A stretch of 44,583 nt of DNA from Xenorhabdus sp. IM139775 (lineage in GTDB: Bacteria > Pseudomonadota > Gammaproteobacteria > Enterobacterales > Enterobacteriaceae), in NCBI RefSeq assembly GCF_028598745.1, contig NZ_JAQRFK010000025.1:1-44583 (forward strand). Direction: 5' to 3'. Each line of letters begins with the position of its first letter. Within the stretch, counting starts at the first letter, position 1. The position numbers were made by a program, and so were the translations under genes. Below, piece after piece: positions 19,317-30,300 of the stretch. Below the pieces are notes generated by a model, which searched no databases, was not told the DNA's origin, and was given only the letters and a program-made list of their open reading frames with translations.

Positions 19317-20312
19317 ATGAGCCAAAGTACGCTTAAAGTTAATAAGTTGTATGATGATGCGGATTTAGACGAAAATAGCATGGAAGCTGATGACTTTGAT
19401 GAAGCGTTGCTGAAAGATGAGGATGAATTAACTGGTCTTGATGAAGATTTGGATGTGTTGCAAGGAGTAAACCAACGGGTTCTTGATGCAACACAACTTT
19501 ATCTGGGAGAGATTGGTTTCTCACCTCTGTTGACAGCAGAGGAAGAGGTTCTTTTTGCCAGACGGGCACTGCGAGGAGATATTGCTGCGCGCCAACGTAT
19601 GATTGAAAGTAACTTGCGATTGGTTGTAAAAATATCCCGCCGATACAGTAATCGTGGATTGGCACTGTTAGATCTGATTGAAGAAGGTAACCTCGGGCTT
19701 ATTCGTGCAGTAGAAAAATTTGATCCAGAAAAAGGTTTTCGTTTTTCTACTTATGCGACATGGTGGATACGTCAAACAATTGAACGAGCCATCATGAATC
19801 AAACTCGTACAATTCGTCTGCCTATTCACATAGTCAAGGAATTGAATGTCTATTTACGTACTGCAAGAGAACTGGCACACACATTGGATCATGAACCCAG
19901 TATCGAAGAAATTGCGGAAAAACTGGATAAACCGGTTGAAGACGTAAGTCGTATGATGCGGCTTAATGAACGCATTACGTCTGTCGATACCCCAATTAGT
20001 GGTGATTCAGATAAAGCATTATTGGATATTTTATCTGATGAAAATGATTCAGGGCCGGAAACCACCATTCAAGATGATGATATGAAACAGAGTATCGTGA
20101 AATGGTTGTTTGAATTGAACGCAAAACAGCGCGAAGTGTTGGCCCGTCGTTTCGGTTTGCTTGGATACGAAGCAGAAACATTAGAAGATGTTGGACGAGA
20201 AATCGGTTTAACAAGGGAGAGAGTTCGTCAGATTCAAGTTGAGGGATTGCGCCGCCTTAGAGATATATTGCATACCCAAGGCTTGAATATGGAATCATTA
20301 TTCCGCACTTAG
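19317..20312 (+). CDS. rpoS: RNA polymerase sigma factor RpoS (sigma-S)
   Basis: RpoS is the general stress and stationary-phase sigma factor. In Xenorhabdus and Photorhabdus it is linked to host colonisation. Region 1.2-2 starts with [22 protein letters not shown]. The core-binding and -10 recognition helix is [21 protein letters not shown], and region 4 has the helix-turn-helix [25 protein letters not shown]. Length 331 against 330 in E. coli. The ribosome site (TAGGAGCAGCTA) is good. Transcription probably starts within nlpD. The 3' region contains a small tandem array and then a terminator. Confidence 0.97.
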   Translation: MSQSTLKVNKLYDDADLDENSMEADDFDEALLKDEDELTGLDEDLDVLQGVNQRVLDATQLYLGEIGFSPLLTAEEEVLFARRALRGDIAARQRMIESNLRLVVKISRRYSNRGLALLDLIEEGNLGLIRAVEKFDPEKGFRFSTYATWWIRQTIERAIMNQTRTIRLPIHIVKELNVYLRTARELAHTLDHEPSIEEIAEKLDKPVEDVSRMMRLNERITSVDTPISGDSDKALLDILSDENDSGPETTIQDDDMKQSIVKWLFELNAKQREVLARRFGLLGYEAETLEDVGREIGLTRERVRQIQVEGLRRLRDILHTQGLNMESLFRT

Positions 20313-20314
20313 TT

Positions 20315-20371
20315 CTTTATACAAAAGAAGCTTATACAAAAGCAACTTATACCAAAGAAACTTATATTTAG
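20315..20371 (+). repeat. 15-bp tandem array after the rpoS stop codon
   Basis: CTTTATACAAAAGAAG, CTTATACAAAAGCAA, CTTATACCAAAGAAA and the start of a fourth unit (CTTATATTTAG) follow one another, three bases after the rpoS stop codon. Confidence 0.85.
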
Positions 20372-20530
20372 AAAATAGACCTAAGAAATTTCAAATTGCA
20401 ACGTGGTGGAAAATAAACATATTTCCAGCAACAAAGATAACGAGATAGCTAGATAACTCGTGATTGGAAAGAGTCGAAATCATTCACAAAGTGACAATTG
20501 AATAGACAAAGGTATATTACATGGTCATTC

Positions 20531-20558
20531 AAAGGTGGGCAAAATAAGCCCACCTTTT
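20531..20558. terminator. Intrinsic terminator downstream of rpoS
   Basis: AAAGGTGGGC pairs with GCCCACCTTT around a seven-base loop. T-richness on the right and A-richness on the left could serve both rpoS and minus-strand transcripts. Confidence 0.8.
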
Positions 20559-20578
20559 ATTTATTCATTCACTCATTG

Positions 20579-20680
20579 ATACCCTATAAACTTCAAGTTG
20601 CAGCTCGCAAGACAAAAGCAACTTATTATTCCCCGCGTCGCGGGGAGATAATCAATGTATCTTGAAGTACGGATGAGTAT
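20579..20680. repeat. Interspersed palindromic repeat with inverted ends (MITE/ERIC-like)
   Basis: The ends, ATACCCTATAAACTTCAAG (20579-20597) and CTTGAAGTACGGATGAGTAT (20661-20680), are imperfect inverted copies. Inside are an AAGTTGC/GCAACTT stem and a very stable CCCCGCG/CGCGGGG stem. The ACTTCAAGTTGCAG core is familiar from recall as a repeat in Xenorhabdus and Photorhabdus intergenic regions. Related fragments appear near 8933 and 38509. Confidence 0.65.
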
Positions 20681-20723
20681 ATATTCCTATTAGCATTTTA
20701 GAATGCGATTTGATTTACCCATT

Positions 20724-21245
20724 TCAGATAATGGGAATGCCACTATGAAACTTAAAATCATAATCAGGTGTTTGAATAAGCTCCGCTTCAACCTGACCAA
20801 AATAATTCACCCTCGTTGTAATATCTTCTTTAGATATTGACTGAGCCAGTGCCAAATAATCTTGATAATGGCGCGCTTCTGAACGCAGAAGGGAAATATA
20901 AAATTTGCCCAAGTCTTCATCCAAATGGGGAGCCAGTTTTGCGAAACGTTCGCATGAGCGCGCTTCAATATAGGCACCAATAATCAGCTTATCGACCAGC
21001 GTACCGGCACTCTCAGGTTCAACGGCATATTTACGGATTAAGAACATGGCACTTTGTGCCGCTTTCAATTCACATAGCAGGTGATCGCGCAACAAAATCG
21101 GCAAGCTTTCGGGCCGCCGGGCCTTGTCTACCCACTGATCGGGCGTCTCGCACTGTAAAAATTGATAAATGGACGCTAACAGATTGGTATCAAACTTGGT
21201 TGCTGTTCCAATCATCGCTGCCCCAATCATTGTTACTCCATTCAT
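20724..21245 (-). CDS. miaE: tRNA-(ms2io6A)-hydroxylase MiaE, internally deleted
   Basis: MiaE is a non-haem diiron enzyme that hydroxylates the ms2i6A base at tRNA position 37. The first ligand helix (DHLLCELKAAQSA) and the third and fourth (GAYIEARSCERF, LLRSEARHYQDYL), plus the C-terminal FHSGIP, are intact. Between IRKYAV and EPESAGTLVDKL, however, the protein jumps over the segment that in other MiaE proteins contains EExxHH, with two iron ligands. The frame stays open, so this is an in-frame deletion of roughly 60-80 residues, depending on the reference. Activity is doubtful. The start at 21245 has AGGGAT just upstream and lies 18 bases after the mutS stop. The N-terminus is three tandem 15-base units (MNGVT, MIGAA, MIGTA) not seen in relatives. 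A longer frame to 21293 overlaps mutS. Confidence 0.85.
   Translation of the reverse strand: MNGVTMIGAAMIGTATKFDTNLLASIYQFLQCETPDQWVDKARRPESLPILLRDHLLCELKAAQSAMFLIRKYAVEPESAGTLVDKLIIGAYIEARSCERFAKLAPHLDEDLGKFYISLLRSEARHYQDYLALAQSISKEDITTRVNYFGQVEAELIQTPDYDFKFHSGIPII
21201..21245 (-). repeat. 15-bp tandem units at the miaE start
   Basis: On the minus strand ATGAATGGAGTAACA, ATGATTGGGGCAGCG and ATGATTGGAACAGCA follow in frame, giving three consecutive possible ATG starts spaced 15 bases apart. Confidence 0.75.
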
Positions 21246-21262
21246 TGCGATCCCTGCCACCG

Positions 21263-23839
21263 TTAAACCATATCTTTGAGACGATAAATCCATTCCAATG
21301 CCTGACGTGGTGTCAAGGTATCAGGATTAAGGTTTTCCAATGCTTCAACAGCCGGAGATGTTTCTTCTGTCAGCAGCGTTAATTGTGGGGTATCAACATG
21401 GCCGACCGTCGCATGATTGGAGAGTGATTCCAACTCCTTCAATTTTTGGCGGGCGCGTTTAATCACATCGCGCGGAACCCCTGCCAGCGAAGCAACGGCG
21501 AGTCCATAACTCTTGCTTGCTGCTCCTTCCTGTACATTGTGCATGAAAGCGATAGTTTCGCCATGCTCGACCGCATCAAGATGGATATTGACGACACCTT
21601 CCAGTTTTTCCGGCAGGTTTGTCAGTTCGAAATAGTGAGTCGCAAACAGCGTCATTGCCTTGATGCGGTTAGCCAAATTTTCAGCACAAGCCCATGCAAG
21701 GGATAAGCCATCGTAAGTTGATGTGCCACGGCCGATCTCATCCATCAAAACCAAACTGTATTCAGTCGCGTTATGCAAAATATTGGCTGTTTCGGTCATT
21801 TCCACCATAAAGGTAGAGCGCCCGGAAGCCAGATCATCAGAGGCCCCGACACGTGTAAAGATGCGATCAACAGGGCCAATAACCGCTTTTTCGGCAGGCA
21901 CAAAACTGCCAATATAGGCCATCAGCGTAATCAACGCTGTCTGGCGCATATAAGTGCTTTTTCCCCCCATATTCGGGCCGGTAATAATCAGCAAGCGGCG
22001 CTGTGAAGAGAGCGTCAATGGGTTAGAAATAAATGGTTCGCTCAATACTTGCTCGACAACCGGATGCCGGCCACCTGTGATCTGGATACCGACTTTATCC
22101 GTCAGGGTCGGGCAGGTGTAATTCAGCGTTTCAGCACGTTCGGCAAGATTTGCCAGTACATCCAGTTCTGACAGTGCTTCGGCACAGGTTTGCAAATCAG
22201 CCAGATGAGGCAGCAACAAATCGAATAACGCTTCGTACAGGGCTTTTTCAATGGCAAGTGCTTTGCCTTTGGAAGTGAGCACCTTGTCTTCATATTCCTT
22301 TAATTCAGGAATGATATAGCGTTCGGCATTTTTCAGTGTTTGACGACGAACATAATGGATAGGGACTAAATGGCTCTGTCCACGACTCACCTGAATATAA
22401 TAACCATGCACCGCATTAAAGCCCACTTTCAGCGTATCAATGCCAAGTTTTTCGCGTTCGCGGATCTCCAGTTTATCCAGATAATCACTGGCACCATCGG
22501 CCAGTGCCCGCCACTCATCCAGCTCCGCATGATAACCTGTGGCAATCACACCACCGTCACGCACTAAAACAGGCGGCGTTTCGACAATGGCATTCTCCAG
22601 TAGTGTCTGCAATTCATCAAAATGCCCCACACGCTGCTGTAGCGCCTGAATATAAGGGAAATCGGAAGATGTCAGGATCTGATGAATATCCGGTAATTGC
22701 TGGAAAGCATGGCGCATTCTGGCCAGATCACGGGGACGGGCAGAACGAAGGGCAAGACGGGCAAGAACACGCTCTAAGTCACCGACCTGACGTAAAAACG
22801 GCTGCAATTCATCACCGATTTCCTGTAATGCGGAAATGGCTTGATGACGATTTTTCAGCGTCTCTTTATTGCGGATTGGCGTATGTAGCCAGCGTTTCAG
22901 CATACGGCTGCCCATCGGTGTCACACACTGATCGAGGACTGACGCCAGCGTATTCTCAGTGCTACCGGATAAATTTTGTGTCAGCTCCAGATTACGGCGG
23001 GTGGCGGCATCCATAATGACCGTTTCCTGCGGGCGCTCCATCGTCAGGCTGCGAATATGAGGCAGGGCAGTGCGTTGGGTATCCTTGACATATTGCAGCA
23101 AACAGCCTGCTGCACGCAGGGCGAGCGTCGCCTTTTCCACACCGAAGCCAATCAGGTCATGTGTGCCAAATTGCAAATTCAGTTGCTGCCTTGCTGTATC
23201 CAGCTCAAACTCCCACATGGGGCGTCGGCGCAGGCCATGACAACGTTCAATCAGCGCCATAGGCGCAAAGGCTTCAGGATAGAGCAATTCTGCGGGGCGG
23301 GTGCGTTGCAGTTCTGCGGCAATGGTATCTTCGTCGGGCATTTCGGCCACACGGAAACGGCCAGAAGTGATATCCAGCGTCGCGTAACCAAAGCCCTGGC
23401 TATCATGCCAGATAGCCGCCAGCAGATTATCCTGGCGCTCTTGTAGCAAGACCTCATCAGTGACAGTGCCGGGGGTAACAATACGTACAACTTTGCGTTC
23501 AACAGGGCCTTTACTGGTTGCAGGATCACCAACTTGTTCACAGATTGCCGCAGATTCACCGAGTTGTACCAGTTTTGCCAGATAGTTTTCGATTGCGTGA
23601 TAAGGAACGCCCGCCATAGGAATAGGCTGACCTGCTGATTGCCCACGTTTGGTCAGGGAGATATCCAGTAATTTCGCCGCTTTTTTGGCATCATCATAGA
23701 ATAACTCGTAAAAATCCCCCATCCGATAAAACAGCAGAATATCTGGGTGCTGTGCTTTCAGGCGCAGGTACTGCTGCATCATGGGAGTATGGCTATCGAT
23801 ATCCTTTGCTGGCGATTCTTTCATATTGACTTGATTCAA
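21263..23839 (-). CDS. mutS: DNA mismatch repair protein MutS
   Basis: MutS recognises mispairs and small loops and recruits MutL. The mismatch-binding [11 protein letters not shown] motif near the N-terminus, Walker [14 protein letters not shown], Walker [16 protein letters not shown] and the helix-turn-helix-like C-terminus are all intact. The length is 858 against 853 in E. coli, ending WIYRLKDMV. The N-terminus has two in-frame Met codons (residues 1 and 6); either could be used. It lies upstream of miaE on the same strand. The interval beside mutS is a known variable site in enteric genomes, which fits the large accessory gene next door. Confidence 0.97.
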   Translation of the reverse strand: MNQVNMKESPAKDIDSHTPMMQQYLRLKAQHPDILLFYRMGDFYELFYDDAKKAAKLLDISLTKRGQSAGQPIPMAGVPYHAIENYLAKLVQLGESAAICEQVGDPATSKGPVERKVVRIVTPGTVTDEVLLQERQDNLLAAIWHDSQGFGYATLDITSGRFRVAEMPDEDTIAAELQRTRPAELLYPEAFAPMALIERCHGLRRRPMWEFELDTARQQLNLQFGTHDLIGFGVEKATLALRAAGCLLQYVKDTQRTALPHIRSLTMERPQETVIMDAATRRNLELTQNLSGSTENTLASVLDQCVTPMGSRMLKRWLHTPIRNKETLKNRHQAISALQEIGDELQPFLRQVGDLERVLARLALRSARPRDLARMRHAFQQLPDIHQILTSSDFPYIQALQQRVGHFDELQTLLENAIVETPPVLVRDGGVIATGYHAELDEWRALADGASDYLDKLEIREREKLGIDTLKVGFNAVHGYYIQVSRGQSHLVPIHYVRRQTLKNAERYIIPELKEYEDKVLTSKGKALAIEKALYEALFDLLLPHLADLQTCAEALSELDVLANLAERAETLNYTCPTLTDKVGIQITGGRHPVVEQVLSEPFISNPLTLSSQRRLLIITGPNMGGKSTYMRQTALITLMAYIGSFVPAEKAVIGPVDRIFTRVGASDDLASGRSTFMVEMTETANILHNATEYSLVLMDEIGRGTSTYDGLSLAWACAENLANRIKAMTLFATHYFELTNLPEKLEGVVNIHLDAVEHGETIAFMHNVQEGAASKSYGLAVASLAGVPRDVIKRARQKLKELESLSNHATVGHVDTPQLTLLTEETSPAVEALENLNPDTLTPRQALEWIYRLKDMV

Positions 23840-24348
23840 TTGTATTATTCCTGTTGACTCAGTTGGGCCATCGACGCTCAGTCAACCCATGTGACGGCTC
23901 CCCACCCGCATTGGGCGAAAACGCTATCTTATCACTGATAATCTGTGTGATTCATCTGTAGATGCAATTAGGAAGATTTGCACGGTAGGTTAGCAGGATT
24001 ACTCGCAGGAATGTATCGGATTTTTTCATAATTCAGCAGGATTGCGAAGCGGCTCGATTAATCCTTTATTATCCCTGTCCTGAAGTCGCCATCAGTAAAC
24101 ACATCGTCCTAAGGTTTCAAGAATATTGATATCATATTTGGTATACAAGGGTAGAAATGCGTGCCTGTGGCGTATGAAGGCGAGAGTGCATGAAAAACGC
24201 TCTGCAATCATTAATAAAATGATTAAATTGAGTGCGTATCACAATTATTGGATATGAAGTTATGCAATTATATTAGGCTTTTTATTCCAGACTAACCGTC
24301 AATAATTCTGAGCGGATATTTATACCGCATATTCTGGAGATTTTATCA
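23840..24348. other. Intergenic region between mutS and the giant helicase gene
   Basis: About 510 bases separating divergent genes, presumably holding both promoters. A GGAGA ribosome site for the helicase gene lies at about 24335-24339. I see no gene, tRNA or attachment-site-like repeat here. Confidence 0.6.
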
Positions 24349-27300
24349 GTGGATATCATGTTAGAAGGAAGCATTACCAACAAAATTGGTTTCGCCTCCC
24401 ATCAAAATGCTGTGCCGATTTTACGTGAGTTACGAGTGAACTATGTGAAGGAAGACTATGAGGGGGAAAATAAAGAGGAACTCTCTGAGAAAAACGATTA
24501 TAAAAATTTGACACTTTCACTCACCTCGTCACCCGCCTTTCTTGAATCCAAGACATGGAGTATTGACCAATTATCGCCAGGCGACAGCATTGAAATTGCA
24601 GAGCGTGATATAAAACTGAATGCGGAATATCTGTTTTCTCTCTCAGAGAGTGTTAAAGGAGGTATCACATTAACGCTCTCTGATGGTGGAAATCCCCTTG
24701 TCACTCATCACTACCCAATTGAGCTACTGGCAAAAAATGAATGGGGTGGTGGAACCATGCCAGAGCTGATCGCAGCTTTTGTCATGCCAAATGATGTTGC
24801 TATTGATAAGGTGTTGAAAGGTACCTCAGACGTATTGCGCAGGGCTGGGAAGAATGACGGTATTAATGGCTATAAGGCCCAATCCAGACGACGTTGTTGG
24901 GAAATGGTGTCTGCACTGTGGTCTGCCATTGCTGGCTTGAAACTCAGCTATGCGTTGCCACCTGCCAGTTTTGAAATACAAGGGCAGAAAATACGCACAC
25001 CATCAACTATCTTGGATGGAAAAATTGCCACCTGTCTGGATAGTACTTTGTTTTTTGCCGCGGCCATTGAACAGATGGGAATGAATTCGATGGTGATTTT
25101 CACTGAAGGTCACTCGTTTGTTGGATTCTGGTTACAGCCACAGGAATTTTCAACGCTGATAACAGAAGATGTTTCTGCGGTTCGCAAGCGCATTGATTTG
25201 CAGGAAATGGTGGTTTTTGAAACGACGATGATAACCAAATCTCCTGCCCCGTCTTTTAGTCAGGCCATTGAAGCGGCAAAACGCCAATTGACGGAACAAG
25301 AATTTATTATGGCAGTCGATATCCACCGGGCACGAATGCAGAAAATTCGCCCCCTTGCGTTGGCTGCACAACATAGGGCTGAAACCTTGCCTCAAGGTAC
25401 TGAAACAGAGGTGATCAATGATGCGCTGGAAGAGGCTCCTGTTTTGCCCGGATTTGATGTCGAGATTCGAGCCGATTTGCCCAATAGCGTTGCCGATAAG
25501 CTAACGGTTTGGCAAAGAAAGCTATTGGATCTCACCACGCGAAATCGATTGCTTCACTTACCCGAAAATGCTAAGGGAGTCAGGTTGATTTGCCCCAATC
25601 CCGCGGAGTTGGAAGATAAGTTGGCAGAAGGCAAAACTATTCGTATTGTCGCTATGCCTGATTTAGAAATGGCTGGACGTGATGCTGAACTTTACCAACA
25701 GCAACACAGCGAGAATCTCTATGAAGAATATGCCAGAGGTGCTTTAAAGCGTGGTGAAGTTGTTGGGGCACTGGAAAAAATAAAACTTGAAGCTTCGTTG
25801 ATCGATCTCTATCGAAAAGCTCGCAATGATTTGGACGAAGGAGGGGCCAATACCCTGTTTCTGGCTATTGGTTTTTTGAAATGGAAGAAATCGGCAGATG
25901 ATCCGAAAACATATTCTGCACCACTAATACTGCTTCCCATTCGTCTTGAGCGTAAAAGTGTTATATCAGGTGTCACGATGCGTATCCTTGAAGAGGAGTC
26001 GCGCTTTAACCTTACCCTGCTTGAACTGTTGCGCCATGATTTTCAATTGGCAATTCCTAAATTAGAAGGCGAATTGCCAACTGATGAAAGTGGCATTGAT
26101 GTTGAGGGAATTTGGAATATTGTCCGCAGGGCAGTTCGAGACATCTCGGGTTTTGAAGTCACCAAAGAGTTAGTTATAGGAACATTTTCATTTTCCAAGT
26201 ACTTGATGTGGAAAGATTTGGTTGATCGATCTGAACAGTTGATGCAGCACTCATTAGTGAAATACTTGATTGAACGGGAAGCCGGAAAAGCAAAACTGGA
26301 GCCGTCAGGAGAGTTTGTCGAACCAGGGGAGTTGGATAATAAAATTAAGGCGAGCAACGTTTTCATTCCCCTTCCTGCGGATTCATCACAACTCTCTGCC
26401 ATTGTTGCTTCCGCCAGTGGCCGGGATTTTGTTCTGGATGGTCCGCCGGGAACGGGTAAATCGCAGACCATTGCCAATATGATAGCTCACAACTTAGCGC
26501 TAGGCCGGCGTGTACTGTTTGTCGCTGAGAAAAAAGCGGCGTTGGATGTCGTTTATCGCAGGCTAGCAGAGAAAGGGCTGGGTGAATTTTGTATTGAATT
26601 GCATTCCAGTAAAACCTCGAAAGTCGAATTTTTGAAGCAACTGGAAAAGGCGTGGGATACGCGTGATGTATTGTCAAAGGAAGAGTGGGAAAAAGAAGCC
26701 CGTCATGTTCAGCGGTTACGAGAAAAATTAAATGATGCGGTTAACGTTCTACATAAGAAGTGGCCTAACGATTTAACGGTACATCAGGCGATCGGTAGAG
26801 TGATTCGGGATGCCAATGAAGCAACGCCAAAATTGCCGTGGCTGGCAGGTACGCTTCACGATCAAAATGCCATGATCCAGTTGAGGGATGTTGCCCGACG
26901 ACTTGATTTGAATGCACCATCAGCTAAACAATTTTCAGGCATGTTTGATGCAATTTTGCGCATTGATTGGTCGAATGGTTGGCAGGAAAGTATTGTTGCT
27001 ACTGCGGGCGAACTTTCCAACGCACTGGAAAGGCTTACTGTGGCAATGGAAGCATTACTGACAGCAACGGGACTTGTTATCAACAGTGATACCAATGAAG
27101 TCTCTCTCCATCACTTACAGCAGTTGGTTAGGTTGACTGAGTTATTGCTGGCAGCACACGCTTGCGATCTGCGCTTTATGTTTGCTCCTAACGTGAGCGA
27201 GAAAGTGAGTACGGCAAGGAAAGCGAGCGCGCTGGTGGAAGTGTACCGTGAAACACAACAGACATTATCCATTGCCTATTCGGTGGAACACTATCGACGT

Positions 27301-30300
27301 ATAAATATTGAACAGATTGAACGTGATTGGCAAAAAGCTGAGAAGAAATTCTGGTTCTTGAGTTCATTGGCGAAAAAGAAAGTTGGCAGGGAACTGGCGA
27401 ATCAAGGCGGAGCATCGGGTATTCCTGATGTCATGGACGACTTGGCAAGATTGCGTAAGATACGGGAATATTTAACCGATATAGAAGGGATCGCTCCCGA
27501 ATTGTTGGATATACCGGGTTGGAATGCCCAAAACAGCGACCTGAACAAAATGGTAGCTGTGGTGAATTTGTCTGAACAAATTCGAACCGCTATGAGTGCC
27601 ACCGCAACATCCTCACAACACTTTGTACAACTTCGTACTGCTGTTACTACTTTGGTGATTGATTCTAATGATTTGTTAAGCCAAGAAGGAAATTTGGCCA
27701 CTCGTTTGGTGAACCTTAAACAAGCAATGACGGATTTTCAGTGCATAGCAAAACATCTTGGTCAACAGTCTGGTGAGCCCAATCTGCAAGAACAAACGTT
27801 ACCCCATATCAGAGAACTTGCTATAAACATTACTCAGTATAAAGCTGAATTAAAATCTTGGTGTGATTGGTGTCGGGTACGGGAAGAAGCCAATTCTATT
27901 GGATTGCAACCACTGACAGAAGCACTGACTAAAAATGCCTTGCCTGAAGGCCAAATAACTGAAATTTTCGAAACTGCTTACGCACGTTGGTTTGCTGCAT
28001 GGGTTATTGATGCTGAGCCACTCTTGCATAATTTTGTTCCCGCAGAGCATATGAGTGATATTGAAGCCTATCGTAAGCAGGATGATCGCTTATCCGAGCT
28101 TTCAGTACGGTATATCCGGGCAAAATTATGTGGATTGATCCCAGCCAAAAACGAAGTGAGCAAGCAGAGTGGGTTTGGGATCTTAAAACATGAATTGCAA
28201 AAATCCCGCCGACATAAGCCAGTGCGTCAATTAGCGCTGGAAATGGGGGATGCGATGACAAAATTGGCGCCCTGCATGTTGATGAGCCCACTCTCAATTG
28301 CGCAATTCCTCCCAGCCAATCAGGAATTATTTGATTTGGTTATTTTTGATGAGGCATCGCAGATCTCTCCATGGGATGCCGTTGGTTCTATAGCAAGGGG
28401 CAAGCAGGTGGTAATAGCCGGTGATCCGCGTCAAATGCCACCAACCAGCTTCTTCAACAGAGGCGCGACGGATCAGGAAGATGATACTGAACAGGATATG
28501 GAAAGTATTCTTGATGAATGCTTGGCTGCCGGATTGTATAACCATAGTCTAAGCTGGCACTACCGCAGCCGCCATGAAAGCCTGATTGCGTTTTCCAATC
28601 ACCGCTATTACGACAGCAATCTGATTACCTTCCCGGCGGCACAGACTACGCCAAGTACAGTCAAGTGGCACAGAGTTGAAGGTGTTTATACCAAAGGAAA
28701 AAATAAGCGTAATCAGAAAGAGGCCGAAGCGATTGTTGCGGAAACGGTCACGCGCCTGACAGATCCCGAGTTTATTAAAACAGGCCAGTCTATTGGCATC
28801 ATCACACTAAACAGTGAACAGCAAAGTTTGATTTCTGACTTACTGGATAAAGCGCGTCAGCAATATCCAGCGATTGAGCCTTACTTCCAAGATGATTTGC
28901 ATGAACCTGTGGTAGTCAAAAATTTGGAGACAGTACAAGGAGATGAACGTGATTTGATTATGTTGGGAATTGGCTATGGCCCGACGGAGCCGGAAGCCAA
29001 TACGATGTCCATGAATTTTGGCCCACTGAATAGAGAAGGGGGATGGCGTCGCCTCAACGTCGCTATCACCCGAGCCAGACATGAAATGCTGCTCTTTACC
29101 TCATTTGATTCATCAATGATCGATCTTAACCGAACCAATGCCCGTGCGGTTCAAGATCTCAAACATTTCATCGAATTTGCCAGACGTGGGCCGATTGTAT
29201 TGGCACAAGCGATCAAGGGATCACTGGGTAGCTATGATTCGCCATTTGAAGAAGCTGTTGCACAAGGGTTGCGCCAGAAAGGGTGGAATGTGGTTCCCCA
29301 AATTGGCGTATCACGTTTTCGCATTGACTTGGGTATCGTGCATCCTGATCGGCCTGGGGACTATCTCGTTGGCGTTGAATGCGATGGTGCAACCTATCAC
29401 AGTGCTGCAACCGCAAGGGATCGAGACAAAGTACGTGCTGCTATCTTGAAAAGATTGGGATGGGAGTTAGTTCGAGTTTGGTCAACCGAATGGTGGGTAG
29501 ATAAACACGGGGCACTTGAACGCCTTCACAATGCGATAGAAGCATTATTGGCAGAATCGAGAGCACAATTAGAACGTATACCTTCACCTGACCACACTTC
29601 GGAAACAGCACATACAGTCACCGGAAATGTCATCTTGCAAGATAAAGAGGTATCGGAGTCCTTATCTATCGGGAAAACAGTAGTCGAAGAAACTAGCGCC
29701 ATTGCGAATATTGATGGGAGACAGGGCGATTTTATCTTTTCTGAAGGTAAAATTGCCAGTAATTATGTTGAGAGCAATAATAGCGATCATATTCGCTATG
29801 ATAATGTTCGCCATATAGCGCAAGTAGAACATCAAACGAAAGAGTACAGAGTCACCGATTTTTCTGACCTTATGCCAAACATCAATCCAGATAAATTCTA
29901 TCATTCTGAATATGAGGTGATATTGCGTCAATTGATCTCTCATGTTCTCGAACAAGAAGCCCCTTTATTGGATACGCTGCTAGTACAACGTATCGCCAGA
30001 GTGCATGGTTTCAGCAGGGCGGGGCAAAGGATCCGTCATCGTATTTTAGAAATAGTGGCAAGTGAACACTTTATCAAGGCAGATGAAATCGATGGAGATT
30101 TTGTTTGGGTATCACAAAAACAGAGTGAAACGTGGCATCAAGTACGTTTACCTGCCACGGAAGATGATATGCGCTCCATCAATGAAATTGCTTATGAAGA
30201 AATACGTCTATTGGCTGAATTGATTAAAGAAGCCGATCGGGCGGCAGAAATCTCACGAATGTTCGGTTTTAGGCGTGTAACCAGCACGGTGAGGACAAGG

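Larger units (their letters stand above)
20313..20723. other. rpoS-miaE intergenic region with tandem array, terminator and repeat
   Basis: About 410 bases between convergent genes. In order they hold a 15-bp tandem array right after the rpoS stop, about 160 AT-rich bases without recognised content, a strong terminator hairpin, and a repeat element of about 100 bp with inverted ends. No gene is supported. Confidence 0.7.

Noticed and set aside
22504-23016. Long + strand frame (170 codons) opposite mutS
   Set aside because: It is antisense to well-conserved mutS codons; its composition and Pro/His-rich sequence are typical of a shadow frame.
23840-24348. CRISPR array, tRNA or attachment site next to the giant helicase gene
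   Set aside because: No regularly spaced repeats, tRNA-like cloverleaf or direct-repeat pair could be seen.
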